64,000 bases of DNA from Streptomyces vinaceus (GTDB lineage: Bacteria > Actinomycetota > Actinomycetes > Streptomycetales > Streptomycetaceae). Of the stretch, positions 44,077-52,057 are shown piece by piece. The position numbers and the translations under genes are program-made. Within the stretch, counting starts at the first letter, position 1. The number at the start of each line of letters is the position of its first letter. The stretch is taken from contig NZ_CP023692.1 of the NCBI RefSeq assembly GCF_008704935.1, positions 5,237,001 through 5,301,000 on the forward strand. Direction: 5' to 3'. A model generated the notes under the pieces. It was not told where the DNA came from and did not search any database. It saw only the letters and a list, made by a program, of their open reading frames with translations.

Positions 44077-44544
44077 CTAGATCCGGACCTGGACGGCGCG
44101 GGCGAGGCGGTCGTGCAGGCCGCGCCCGTCCCGGTCCCAGACCAGCGCCGGGACGACCAGGGCGAGCAGCACCGTACGCAGCAGGACCCGGCCGAAGCCG
44201 AGGCGCCCGCCGTCCTCCGCGACGACGCGCAGGCCCACGAGCCGCTTGCCGGGGGTGAAGCCCACCGTGCCGACGGTGAGGATGCTCAGCACCACGAAGA
44301 GGGCCAGCGTCCAGTTGCCGGTGGCGGTCGCGTTGCCGTGCGTGATCAGCCCGAACGCGATCACCTGGCAGCCGACCCAGTCGATGGCCAGAGCGCCGAA
44401 GCGGCGGCCGAAGCGCGCGACCGAGCCCGGCCCCTCCTGGGGCAGGCCGAGCCGCTGGCCCCGGTAGCCGAAGTCGACGCCCATGTCCTCGGCGGCCGCG
44501 CGGGGGCCGGAGAGCCAGGATCCGATTGCCTGTCTGTTGTCCAC
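44077..44544 (-). CDS. RDD-family membrane protein
   Basis: This 155-residue protein has a polar N-terminus, then membrane segments beginning with the RDD-type FGALAIDWVGCQVIAFGL and continuing with LALFVVLSILTVGTVGFTPG and VLLRTVLLALVVPALVW. It ends in DGRGLHDRLARAVQV, the family's closing motif. RDD proteins are thought to transport ions or small molecules. The start is GTG at 44542-44544. It diverges from glnA, with the GlnR operator between them. Confidence 0.9.
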   Translation of the reverse strand: MDNRQAIGSWLSGPRAAAEDMGVDFGYRGQRLGLPQEGPGSVARFGRRFGALAIDWVGCQVIAFGLITHGNATATGNWTLALFVVLSILTVGTVGFTPGKRLVGLRVVAEDGGRLGFGRVLLRTVLLALVVPALVWDRDGRGLHDRLARAVQVRI

Positions 44545-44592
44545 CCGACCACGGTACCGGTGGTGTCCGACGGCGTTCCGACGGGACCCTGG

Positions 44593-44630
44593 TTAACTTG
44601 AGCGAAACAAATGGGTCATGCTTGAGAAAT
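44593..44630 (+). promoter_or_regulatory. glnA: GlnR-type operator of glnA
   Basis: TTAAC-n6-GAAAC-n6-GTCAT-n6-GAAAT reproduces the tandem GlnR boxes gTnAc-n6-GaAAc, about 100 bases upstream of glnA. GlnR control of glnA is established in Streptomyces; the match here supports it. Confidence 0.8.
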
Positions 44631-44728
44631 CCCGTCTGCTTATGGTCGGGTCAGCGTGCGGCACCGCACTGACGCACCACGAGCTATAAAGCCCGCCCTG
44701 CCCCGGGGCCGGGAGTAGGAGGAGTTGG

Positions 44729-46138
44729 ATGTTCCAGAACGCCGACGAAGTGAAGCAGTACATCGAGGAGAACGACGTCAAGTTCGTCGACGTCCGCTTC
44801 TGCGACCTGCCTGGTGTGATGCAGCACTTCACCATCCCGGCTCGGGCATTCGACCCGGCGGAGGAGCTCGCCTTCGACGGCTCCTCCATCCGCGGCTTCC
44901 AGGCGATCCACGAGTCCGACATGGCGCTGCGTGCCGACATCAGCACCGCGCGTCTGGACCCGTTCCGCAAGGACAAGACGCTCAACATCAACTTCTTCAT
45001 CCACGACCCGATCACGGGCGAGGCCTACAGCCGCGACCCGCGCAACATCGCGAAGAAGGCCGAGGCGTACCTCGCCTCCACCGGCATCGCCGACACCGCG
45101 TACTTCGGCCCCGAGGCCGAGTTCTACGTGTTCGACAGCGTGCGTTTCGCGACCTCCGCGAACGAGGGCTTCTACCACATCGACTCCGAGGCCGGCGCCT
45201 GGAACACCGGCTCCGAGGAGAACAACCGCGGCTACAAGGTCCGCTACAAGGGTGGTTACTTCCCCGTAGCCCCGGTCGACCACTTCGCCGACCTGCGCGC
45301 CGAGATCTCCCTCGAACTGGACGCCCAGGGCCTCCAGGTCGAGCGCCAGCACCACGAGGTCGGCACCGGCGGCCAGGCCGAGATCAACTACAAGTTCAAC
45401 ACGCTGCTGGCCGCGGCCGACGACCTGATGCTCTTCAAGTACATCGTGAAGAACGTCGCCTGGCGCAACGGCAAGACCGCGACCTTCATGCCGAAGCCGA
45501 TCTTCGGTGACAACGGTTCGGGCATGCACGTCCACCAGTCCCTGTGGGCCGGCGGCGAGCCGCTGTTCTACGACGAGGCCGGCTACGCGGGCCTGTCGGA
45601 CACCGCCCGCTACTACATCGGCGGCATCCTCAAGCACGCCCCGTCGCTGCTCGCCTTCACCAACCCGACGGTGAACTCGTACCACCGCCTGGTCCCGGGC
45701 TTCGAGGCGCCGGTCAACATGGTGTACTCGCAGCGCAACCGCTCCGCCGCGATGCGCATCCCGATCACCGGCTCGAACCCGAAGGCCAAGCGCGTCGAGT
45801 TCCGCGCCCCGGACCCGTCCTCGAACCCGTACCTGGCGTTCGCGGCCCTCCTGCTGGCCGGCCTCGACGGCGTGAAGAACAAGATCGAGCCGATGGAGCC
45901 GATCGACAAGGACCTCTACGAGCTCTCGCCCGACGAGCACGCGAGCGTCCCGCAGGTCCCGACCAGCCTGGACGCGGTCCTCAAGGCCCTGGAGGAGGAC
46001 CACGAGTACCTCCTGGCCGGCGGCGTCTTCACCCCGGACCTGATCGAGACCTGGATCGACTATAAGCGCACGCACGAGATCGCCCCGATCGCCCTGCGCC
46101 CGCACCCGCACGAGTTCGAGATGTACTTCGACATCTAA
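44729..46138 (+). CDS. glnA: Glutamine synthetase type I
   Basis: This 469-residue enzyme is the main GSI of ammonia assimilation and acts as a dodecamer. It has the GS beta-grasp start (FVDVRFCDLPGVMQHFTIP), FDGSSIRGFQ, and the catalytic domain (FGPEAEFYVF, QHHEVGTGGQAEINYKFNTL, GSGMHVHQSLW). The adenylylation tyrosine is residue 397 in DKDLYELSP, so activity can be controlled by adenylyltransferase. AGGAGGAG precedes the ATG. It is a second glutamine synthetase in this window besides glnII. Confidence 0.98.
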   Translation: MFQNADEVKQYIEENDVKFVDVRFCDLPGVMQHFTIPARAFDPAEELAFDGSSIRGFQAIHESDMALRADISTARLDPFRKDKTLNINFFIHDPITGEAYSRDPRNIAKKAEAYLASTGIADTAYFGPEAEFYVFDSVRFATSANEGFYHIDSEAGAWNTGSEENNRGYKVRYKGGYFPVAPVDHFADLRAEISLELDAQGLQVERQHHEVGTGGQAEINYKFNTLLAAADDLMLFKYIVKNVAWRNGKTATFMPKPIFGDNGSGMHVHQSLWAGGEPLFYDEAGYAGLSDTARYYIGGILKHAPSLLAFTNPTVNSYHRLVPGFEAPVNMVYSQRNRSAAMRIPITGSNPKAKRVEFRAPDPSSNPYLAFAALLLAGLDGVKNKIEPMEPIDKDLYELSPDEHASVPQVPTSLDAVLKALEEDHEYLLAGGVFTPDLIETWIDYKRTHEIAPIALRPHPHEFEMYFDI

Positions 46139-46152
46139 GAACCAGCACACCC

Positions 46153-46192
46153 GGCGGCCCCGCCCCTCTCCCCGGAGAGCGGCGGGGCCGCC
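46153..46192. terminator. glnA: Terminator of glnA
   Basis: GGCGGCCCCGCC (46153-46164) and GGCGGGGCCGCC (46181-46192) form a perfect outer stem, and CTCTC/GAGAG extends it inward. It lies between the glnA stop and the convergent TetR gene. Confidence 0.85.
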
Positions 46193-46220
46193 GTGCTGTC
46201 GGCGCCGTCGGTCGGAGCGC

Positions 46221-46904
46221 TCAGGCGGAAGGCGGGGCAGCCGGCTCGGAGCGGCGCAGGAGGGGCATGGCGGCGGTGAGGTCGCGTAGGCAGCGGACGG
46301 CCAGTTCTGCGGGGGAGCCGGGGCCGGAGACGGGGGCCTCCGTCGTCGACCAGAGTTCCAGGGCGATGCGTATGGCGTCCGTGGCGGCCGCCGCCAGGAG
46401 GCGGACGCCGAGGGGGTCGGCGCCCTCGCCGGCCAGCCGGGCGATCACCGGGACCAGGCGCTCCTCGGAGTCCTGGTTCACGCGGTACCAGACCGCGCGC
46501 AGCGCCTCGTCGGTGGCGGCGGCGCGGAGCAGGCCGCGGGTCACCGCCAGGCCCTCCTCGACCGCCTGGGAGTCGCTCAGCGAGCGGGTCACCGCGCGTT
46601 CCAGGGCCTCGTCGAGCGGGGTGCCGGGGTCCTCCTCGGCGAGCAGGGCGCGCCAGGCGTCACCGCCGCCGGCCAGCAGCGGGCCCACGGCCTCCTGCTT
46701 GTTGCGGAAGTACCGGTAGAACGTACGCAGGGCCACGCCCGCGCGGTGCGCGATGTCCTCGGCGGTGGTGCCGTCGGGGCCGTGCTCGGCGAACAGTTCG
46801 CAGGCCGCGCGGGCGATGTCGAGCTGGGTGGCGGCCTTGCGGCGCTCGGTCAGCGACTGGGCCCCGGGGCCGGCCACGGGAGAGTACGGACGAGGGGATC
46901 TCAC
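46221..46904 (-). CDS. TetR-family transcriptional regulator
   Basis: This 227-residue regulator has the TetR helix-turn-helix (TTAEDIAHRAGVALRTFYRY FRNKQEA) at about residues 45-75 and a helical ligand-binding C-terminus ending in SEPAAPPSA. The GTG at 46902-46904 is chosen; the frame opens further upstream across the promoter of the divergent dehydrogenase gene. The 85-base gap between the two has an inverted repeat at 46954-46968, so it probably represses that gene and itself. Confidence 0.85.
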   Translation of the reverse strand: MRSPRPYSPVAGPGAQSLTERRKAATQLDIARAACELFAEHGPDGTTAEDIAHRAGVALRTFYRYFRNKQEAVGPLLAGGGDAWRALLAEEDPGTPLDEALERAVTRSLSDSQAVEEGLAVTRGLLRAAATDEALRAVWYRVNQDSEERLVPVIARLAGEGADPLGVRLLAAAATDAIRIALELWSTTEAPVSGPGSPAELAVRCLRDLTAAMPLLRRSEPAAPPSA

Positions 46905-46953
46905 GGTTGAAGGGTACCTTCCGGCTGATGTGAGAGTGCAATCTGTGACGTAC

Positions 46954-46968
46954 TGGCAAAATGTGCCA
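46954..46968. promoter_or_regulatory. Candidate TetR operator between the TetR and SDR genes
   Basis: TGGCA-AAATG-TGCCA is a perfect 5-base inverted repeat with 5-base spacer in the divergent gap, 21 bases before the dehydrogenase start codon. Confidence 0.5.
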
Positions 46969-46989
46969 CGCCGACGGTACGCTCGGCCC

Positions 46990-47760
46990 ATGAACCGTTA
47001 CGAAGGACGTCGCGTCCTCATCACCGGCGGCGGCTCCGGCATCGGCCAGGCCACCGTCCACCGCATCCTCGCCGAGGGCGGCCGCGTGCACACCGTGGAC
47101 GTCAACGAAGAGGGCCTGAAGACGACCGCCGACCGGGCCGCCGCCGACGGGCACGCCGACCGGCTCACCACCGCCGTCCTCGACATATCCGACGAGGCGG
47201 CCGTCCGCAGCGGGGTCGCGGCCGCCGTCGCCTCCCTCGGCGGACTCGACGTACTGGTCAACGCGGCGGGCATCCTGCGCTCCGCGCACACCCACCAGAC
47301 CACGCTCGACTTCTGGAACAAGGTCATCGCGGTCAACCTCACCGGCACCTTCCTGGTGATCCGCGAGTCGCTCCCGGCGCTGCTGGAGGGCGACCAGCCG
47401 GTCGTCGTGAACTTCAGCTCCACCTCGGCGTCCTTCGCCCACCCCTACATGTCCGCGTACGCGGCCAGCAAGGGCGGCATCCAGTCCATGACCCACGCCC
47501 TGGCCGCCGAGTACAGCAAGCAGGGCCTGCGCTTCGTCGCCGTCGCGCCCGGCTCCATCGAGAGCGGCATGACCACGGGCAACGGCCCGGGCCTGCCCGA
47601 GGACACCGACTGGAGCCTGTTCGCCAAGCTGGCCCCCGCCCTCGGCCAGGGCTTCGCCGGACCGCAGACGGTCGCCGGCGTCGTCGCCATGCTGGGCTCG
47701 GAGGACGGCGCCTTCATCACCGGTACGGAGATCCGCATCGACGGCGGGACCCACTACTAG
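46990..47760 (+). CDS. Short-chain dehydrogenase/reductase
   Basis: This 256-residue classical SDR has the cofactor motif TGGGSGIG at residues 12-19, VNAAGIL, the catalytic serine region VVNFSSTSASF and the YxxxK in SAYAASKGG, and the C-terminal FITGTEIRIDGGTHY. The substrate is unknown. The ATG at 46990 begins the Rossmann fold; the frame continues upstream but over the divergent TetR gene. It is likely induced when the neighbouring TetR releases the operator. Confidence 0.93.
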   Translation: MNRYEGRRVLITGGGSGIGQATVHRILAEGGRVHTVDVNEEGLKTTADRAAADGHADRLTTAVLDISDEAAVRSGVAAAVASLGGLDVLVNAAGILRSAHTHQTTLDFWNKVIAVNLTGTFLVIRESLPALLEGDQPVVVNFSSTSASFAHPYMSAYAASKGGIQSMTHALAAEYSKQGLRFVAVAPGSIESGMTTGNGPGLPEDTDWSLFAKLAPALGQGFAGPQTVAGVVAMLGSEDGAFITGTEIRIDGGTHY

Positions 47761-47780
47761 CCGCCGGGCCTACCGGCCGG

Positions 47781-48299
47781 CTAGGCGCGAAAACGGTCCC
47801 AGAGCCGGGGGAAGCGCTCCGCGAGCACGGCTTCGTCCTCGAAGTCCAGCGCAGTGCCCTCCGGCTCGGCCGCCTGCAGCGCGATGCCCAGGTCCGGCGC
47901 CACCGCCCCCGTCAGCTGCTCGTACGCCTCGTCGGCCGCGTACCCCAGCTCCTCGCCGTCCCCGTCGATCTCCTCGTCGAACTCGTCCAGGAGCTCCGCG
48001 AGCGCGTCCGGATCGTGCACCCCGCCCTCGAAAACCTCCCGGCCCTGGCCGATCAGCCAGCACCGGAAGTAGTCGAACGCGTCGTCGCTCGCCCCGTCGA
48101 GCAGCACCCACGCCGCGCCCCACAGGTCCCACGTGTACGCCCGGTTGTACCGGGACTCGAAGTGCCGGGCGAAGTCCAGGACGGAGTCCGGATCGAGCTG
48201 CGCCAGCCGCTCCACGAGCAGCTCGGCGTGTTCCTCGGGGTCGCCCTCGGCGGCCTCGCGGGTACGGTCGACGATCTCCCAGAACTCCGTCTCGTCCAT
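47781..48299 (-). CDS. DUF4240-family protein
   Basis: This 172-residue acidic cytoplasmic protein has the DUF4240 pattern: MDETEFWEIVDRTREAAEGD, FARHFESRYNRAYTWDLWGA, then FDYFRCWLIGQGREVFEGGV. The family is common in streptomycetes; function is unknown. The ATG at 48297-48299 has GGAG 5 bases upstream. It lies 20 bases from the convergent dehydrogenase stop. Confidence 0.88.
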   Translation of the reverse strand: MDETEFWEIVDRTREAAEGDPEEHAELLVERLAQLDPDSVLDFARHFESRYNRAYTWDLWGAAWVLLDGASDDAFDYFRCWLIGQGREVFEGGVHDPDALAELLDEFDEEIDGDGEELGYAADEAYEQLTGAVAPDLGIALQAAEPEGTALDFEDEAVLAERFPRLWDRFRA

Positions 48300-48349
48300 C
48301 ACCGCTCCAGCATCACGGGTGCGCCCCCTCGCCGCCACCGCTCATACGG

Positions 48350-48401
48350 CCAAAGGCCGGTGTCCGGCCCCCGTTCCAGGGGGCCGGACACCGGCCTTTG
48401 G
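48350..48401. terminator. aceE: Terminator of aceE
   Basis: The arms 48350-48372 and 48379-48401 pair perfectly over 23 bases with a GTTCCA loop, starting 18 bases after the aceE stop on the minus strand. They also isolate the downstream DUF4240 gene. Confidence 0.9.
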
Positions 48402-48419
48402 TCCTACCGCGTCCTGGGC

Positions 48420-51104
48420 TCAGAGGCCGTAGCGCTCGCGGGCTTCCTTTATGGCCGACGCCGGTACCTCGCCGCGGCGGGCGAGCTGGGCCAGCGCGGC
48501 CACCACGATGGACTGCGCGTCGACGCCGAAGTGGCGGCGGGCGCCCTCGCGGGTGTCGGACAGGCCGAAGCCGTCCGTGCCGAGCGAGGTCCAGTCCTGC
48601 TCCACCCACTGGCTGATCTGGTCCGGGACCTGGCGCATCCAGTCGGAGACGGCCAGCACCGGGCTGGTGACGCCCTCCAGCGCACGCGTGACGTACGGGG
48701 TGCGCACCTCGCCGCGCAGCAGCGCCTCGTCGCACTCCAGCGCGTCGCGGCGCAGCTCGCCCCAGGAGGTGGCGGACCAGACGTCGGCGGCCACGTTCCA
48801 GTCGGCGGCGAGCAGCTGCTGCGCCTCCAGCGCCCAGTGGATCGCCGTACCCGAGGCCATCAGCTGGATCTTCGGGGCGTCGGCGGCCGGGGCCGCCTCC
48901 GCGAGGTCCGCCGCCGTGTTGAAGCGGTACAGGCCGCGCAGGATGCCCTCCTCCACGCCCTCGGGCATGGCCGGCTGCACCTTCGGCTCGTTGTAGACCG
49001 TCAGGTAGTAGAAGACGTCTTCGGGCTTCTCGCCGTACATGCGGCGCAGGCCGTCCTTGACGATCACCGCGATCTCGTACGCGAACGCCGGGTCGTAGTT
49101 GAGCGACGCCGGGTTCGTGGACGCGATCAGGTGCGAGTGGCCGTCCGCGTGCTGGAGGCCCTCACCGGTCAGGGTCGTACGACCGGCCGTCGCGCCGACG
49201 ATGAAGCCCTTGCCGAGCTGGTCGGCGAGCTGCCACATCTGGTCGGCGGTGCGCTGCCAGCCGAACATCGAGTAGAAGATGTAGAACGGGATCATCGGCT
49301 CGCCGTGCGTCGCGTACGACGTGCAGGCGGCGATGAAGTCGGCCATGGCGCCGGCCTCGGTGATCCCCTCGTTGAGGATCTGGCCGTCCTTGGCCTCCTT
49401 GTAGTACATGAGCTGGTCGCGGTCGACCGGCTCGTACGTCTGGCCCAGCGGCGAGTAGATGCCGGCCGACGGGAAGAGGGACTCCATACCGAAGGTACGG
49501 GCCTCGTCGGGGACGATCGGCACCCAGCGCTTGCCGGTCTCCTTGTCCCGCATCAGGTCCTTGACGAGCCGGACGAAGGCCATGGTGGTGGCCATCTCCT
49601 GCTTGCCGGAGCCCTTGATCAGCGGGGCGAAGGAGCGCTCGGCCGGAGCCGGCAGGGCCACGTGGTGCACCTTGCGGGCCGGGGCCGGACCGCCGAGCGC
49701 CGCGCGGCGCTCGTTCAGGTACCGCACCTCGGGGCTGTCGGCGCCCGGGTGGCCGTACGGGACGACGCCGTCGGCGAAGGCGCTGTCCGGGATCGGGAGC
49801 CCGAGCAGGTCGCGCATGCCCTTGAACTCGTCGATCGTCAGCTTCTTCATCTGGTGGTTCGCGTTCTTCGACTCGAACCCGGCACCCAGCGTGTAGCCCT
49901 TGACGGTCTGCGCGAGGATGACCGTCGGCGCGCCCTTGTGCTCCAGGGCGGCCTTGTACGCGGCGTAGACCTTGCGGGGCTCGTGGCCGCCGCGGGAGCT
50001 GTGGAAGCACTCGGCGATCTTCGCGTCGGACAGTACGCCCGCCAGCTGTACGAGCTCGGCGTTGGCGCCGAAGAAGTGCTGGCGGATGTAGGCCACGTCG
50101 CGGGTCGCGTACGTCTGGAACTGCGCGTCCGGTACCTCGCGCAGGCGGCGTACCAGGGCGCCCGTGGTGTCGAGCTGGAACAGCTCGTCCCAGGCGGAGC
50201 CCCACAGGGACTTGATGACGTTCCAGCCGGCGCCGCGGAACTGGGCCTCCAGCTCCTGGACCACGCGGAAGTTGGCGCGGACCGGACCGTCGAGGCGCTG
50301 CAGGTTGCAGTTGATGACGAAGGTCAGGTTGTCGAGCTGCTCGCGGGAGGCCAGGGCCAGGGCGGCGGTCGACTCGGGCTCGTCCATCTCGCCGTCGCCG
50401 AGGAAGGCCCAGACGTGCGAGTTGGCGGTGTCCTTGATGTTCCGGTTCTGCAGGTAGCGGTTGAAGCGCGCCTGGTAGATCGCGGAGAGCGGGCCGAGGC
50501 CCATGGAGACCGTCGGGAACTCCCACAGCCAGGGCAGGCGCCGCGGGTGCGGGTAGGACGGCAGTCCGTTGCCGCCGGACTCCTGGCGGAAGTTGTCGAG
50601 CTGCTGCTCGGAGATGCGCCCGTCGAGGAAGGCGCGGGCGTAGATGCCGGGGGAGGCGTGGCCCTGGATGTAGAGCTGGTCGCCCGATCCGTCGGCCTCC
50701 TTCCCGCGGAAGAAGTGCTGGAAGCCGGTCTCGTAGAGCCAGGCCGCCGAGGCGAAGGTGGCGATGTGGCCGCCGACGCCGTACTTGGAGCCGCGGGTCA
50801 CCATGGCGGCCGCGTTCCAGCGGTTCCATGCGGTGATCTTGGCTTCCATCTCCATGTCACCCGGGAACTCGGGCTCGGCGGAGGTGGGGATGGTGTTGAC
50901 GTAGTCCGTCTCCAGCAGCTTCGGCAGGGCGAGGCCGGCGGCCTCGGCGTGCTGGAGGGTGCGGCGGAGCAGGTATTCGGCGCGGCGCGTACCGGCGGCC
51001 TTGGCGACGGCGTCCAGGGAGGCCGCCCATTCGGCGGTCTCCTCGGTGTCGCGGTCCGGGAGCTGGTCGAGCTCGCTCGGAAGCTTTCCTACGGGGTCGG
51101 ACAT
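48420..51104 (-). CDS. aceE: Pyruvate dehydrogenase E1 component (homodimeric)
   Basis: This 894-residue thiamine-diphosphate enzyme decarboxylates pyruvate and acetylates the lipoyl domains of E2. It is the single-chain E1 type: SGGNGLPSYPHPRRLPWLWE, the TPP motif GDGEMDEPES with the closing NCNLQRLDGPV, and the C-terminal transketolase-like part (FGWQRTADQMWQLADQLGKG). The ATG at 51102-51104 starts the family-like sequence; the open frame extends upstream through the promoter palindromes. The E2 and E3 genes lie 2.4 kb away, beyond a GntR regulator and a hydrolase-like gene. Confidence 0.96.
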   Translation of the reverse strand: MSDPVGKLPSELDQLPDRDTEETAEWAASLDAVAKAAGTRRAEYLLRRTLQHAEAAGLALPKLLETDYVNTIPTSAEPEFPGDMEMEAKITAWNRWNAAAMVTRGSKYGVGGHIATFASAAWLYETGFQHFFRGKEADGSGDQLYIQGHASPGIYARAFLDGRISEQQLDNFRQESGGNGLPSYPHPRRLPWLWEFPTVSMGLGPLSAIYQARFNRYLQNRNIKDTANSHVWAFLGDGEMDEPESTAALALASREQLDNLTFVINCNLQRLDGPVRANFRVVQELEAQFRGAGWNVIKSLWGSAWDELFQLDTTGALVRRLREVPDAQFQTYATRDVAYIRQHFFGANAELVQLAGVLSDAKIAECFHSSRGGHEPRKVYAAYKAALEHKGAPTVILAQTVKGYTLGAGFESKNANHQMKKLTIDEFKGMRDLLGLPIPDSAFADGVVPYGHPGADSPEVRYLNERRAALGGPAPARKVHHVALPAPAERSFAPLIKGSGKQEMATTMAFVRLVKDLMRDKETGKRWVPIVPDEARTFGMESLFPSAGIYSPLGQTYEPVDRDQLMYYKEAKDGQILNEGITEAGAMADFIAACTSYATHGEPMIPFYIFYSMFGWQRTADQMWQLADQLGKGFIVGATAGRTTLTGEGLQHADGHSHLIASTNPASLNYDPAFAYEIAVIVKDGLRRMYGEKPEDVFYYLTVYNEPKVQPAMPEGVEEGILRGLYRFNTAADLAEAAPAADAPKIQLMASGTAIHWALEAQQLLAADWNVAADVWSATSWGELRRDALECDEALLRGEVRTPYVTRALEGVTSPVLAVSDWMRQVPDQISQWVEQDWTSLGTDGFGLSDTREGARRHFGVDAQSIVVAALAQLARRGEVPASAIKEARERYGL

Positions 51105-51204
51105 CGGTGTGCGCCGCCTTCCGGACAAAGGAGAGGTGGTGAAAAATCCCTGACGGGCAGGACAGGGTCGATGGGCCCGGTTGGGGTCCGTCGACGACTG
51201 TAAA

Positions 51205-51302
51205 TCGCTGATCGATGATCGATCAAATGAATGTGACACTGAAATGGCCATCCGGCCAAAAGTCGGCACCCGGTGCCAGGAAATCAGGCACCCGGTGCCG
51301 GG
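51205..51302. promoter_or_regulatory. aceE: Palindrome cluster upstream of aceE
   Basis: Four perfect inverted repeats lie in about 95 bases. TGATCGAT-G-ATCGATCA is at 51209-51225. TGGCC-ATCC-GGCCA is at 51245-51258. GGCAC-CCG-GTGCC occurs twice, at 51265-51277 and 51287-51299, with centres 22 bases apart (two helical turns). They lie between the GntR gene and aceE, about 105-195 bases upstream of the aceE start. The adjacent GntR protein and other regulators are the likely binders; some repeats could instead be an RNA hairpin ending the GntR transcript. Confidence 0.65.
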
Positions 51303-51324
51303 CAAACCAGGACAGACCACCCCG

Positions 51325-51951
51325 TCAGGCGCGGGGTGCGCACCCCAGGACATGCCGCTTCACGAGCACGCCGATGTCCGGATCCTGACTGCGGAACGCC
51401 TCCACGAGGGCCGCGTGCTCCTCGGCGTACGACTTTTGGACGGTTCCCAGCCAGCGGATCGACAGGGCCGTGAAGACCTCGATGCCCAGGCTCTCCCAGG
51501 TGTGCAGCAGCACGCTGTTCCCGGCCGCCCGCACCAGCTCCCGGTGGAACCCGACGGTGTGCCGCACCTGCGCGGTCCCGTCCTCGGTCCGGTCGGCCTC
51601 CCACAACGCCGCCACGTGCGGCTCCAGCGCCGAGCAGTCCGCCGCCAGCCGGGGCGCGGCCAGCTCGGCCGCGATCTGCTCGAGACCGGCCCGGACCGGG
51701 TAGATCTCCTCCAGGTCGGCCGCGGACAGGTTCCGTACGCGCACGCCCTTGTTCGGCGCCGACTCGATCAGCCGCAGCGTCTCCAGCTCGCGCAGGGCCT
51801 CGCGCACGGGCGTCTGGCTGACCTCCAGCTCCACGGCGATCCGGCGCTCGACGATCCGCTCGCCGGGCTTCCAGCGGCCGCTGACGATCCCCTCCACGAT
51901 GTGCTCGCGGATCTGCTCGCGCAGCGAGTGCACGACGGGTGGGGTGATCAT
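51325..51951 (-). CDS. GntR-family regulator (FCD/FadR subfamily)
   Basis: This 208-residue regulator has the GntR winged helix at residues about 8-70 (SLREQIREHIVEGIVSGRWK, VEVSQTPVREALRELETLRL-type core) and a helical FCD domain (VRAGLEQIAAELAAPRLA, HRELVRAAGNSVLLH) with metal/ligand-binding histidines. The ATG at 51949-51951 has AGGAGA at 10 bases and is preferred to one ten codons upstream. It lies directly upstream of aceE, so control of pyruvate dehydrogenase is a reasonable inference, perhaps in response to an organic acid. Confidence 0.9.
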   Translation of the reverse strand: MITPPVVHSLREQIREHIVEGIVSGRWKPGERIVERRIAVELEVSQTPVREALRELETLRLIESAPNKGVRVRNLSAADLEEIYPVRAGLEQIAAELAAPRLAADCSALEPHVAALWEADRTEDGTAQVRHTVGFHRELVRAAGNSVLLHTWESLGIEVFTALSIRWLGTVQKSYAEEHAALVEAFRSQDPDIGVLVKRHVLGCAPRA

Positions 51952-52057
51952 CGGGGCTTCATCTCCTGTGGGGCCGCGCATCGCTTCGATGCGTAGACAA
52001 TACGGCGGAGTAGGCCGCGGGGATGCGTTCCTGGTCAGGGCCGTTGGGTGAGGCTGG

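Noticed and set aside
48015..51203. A 1062-codon plus-strand frame over aceE
   Set aside because: It is a mirror of the aceE reading frame with no family motif, no start context and atypical composition.
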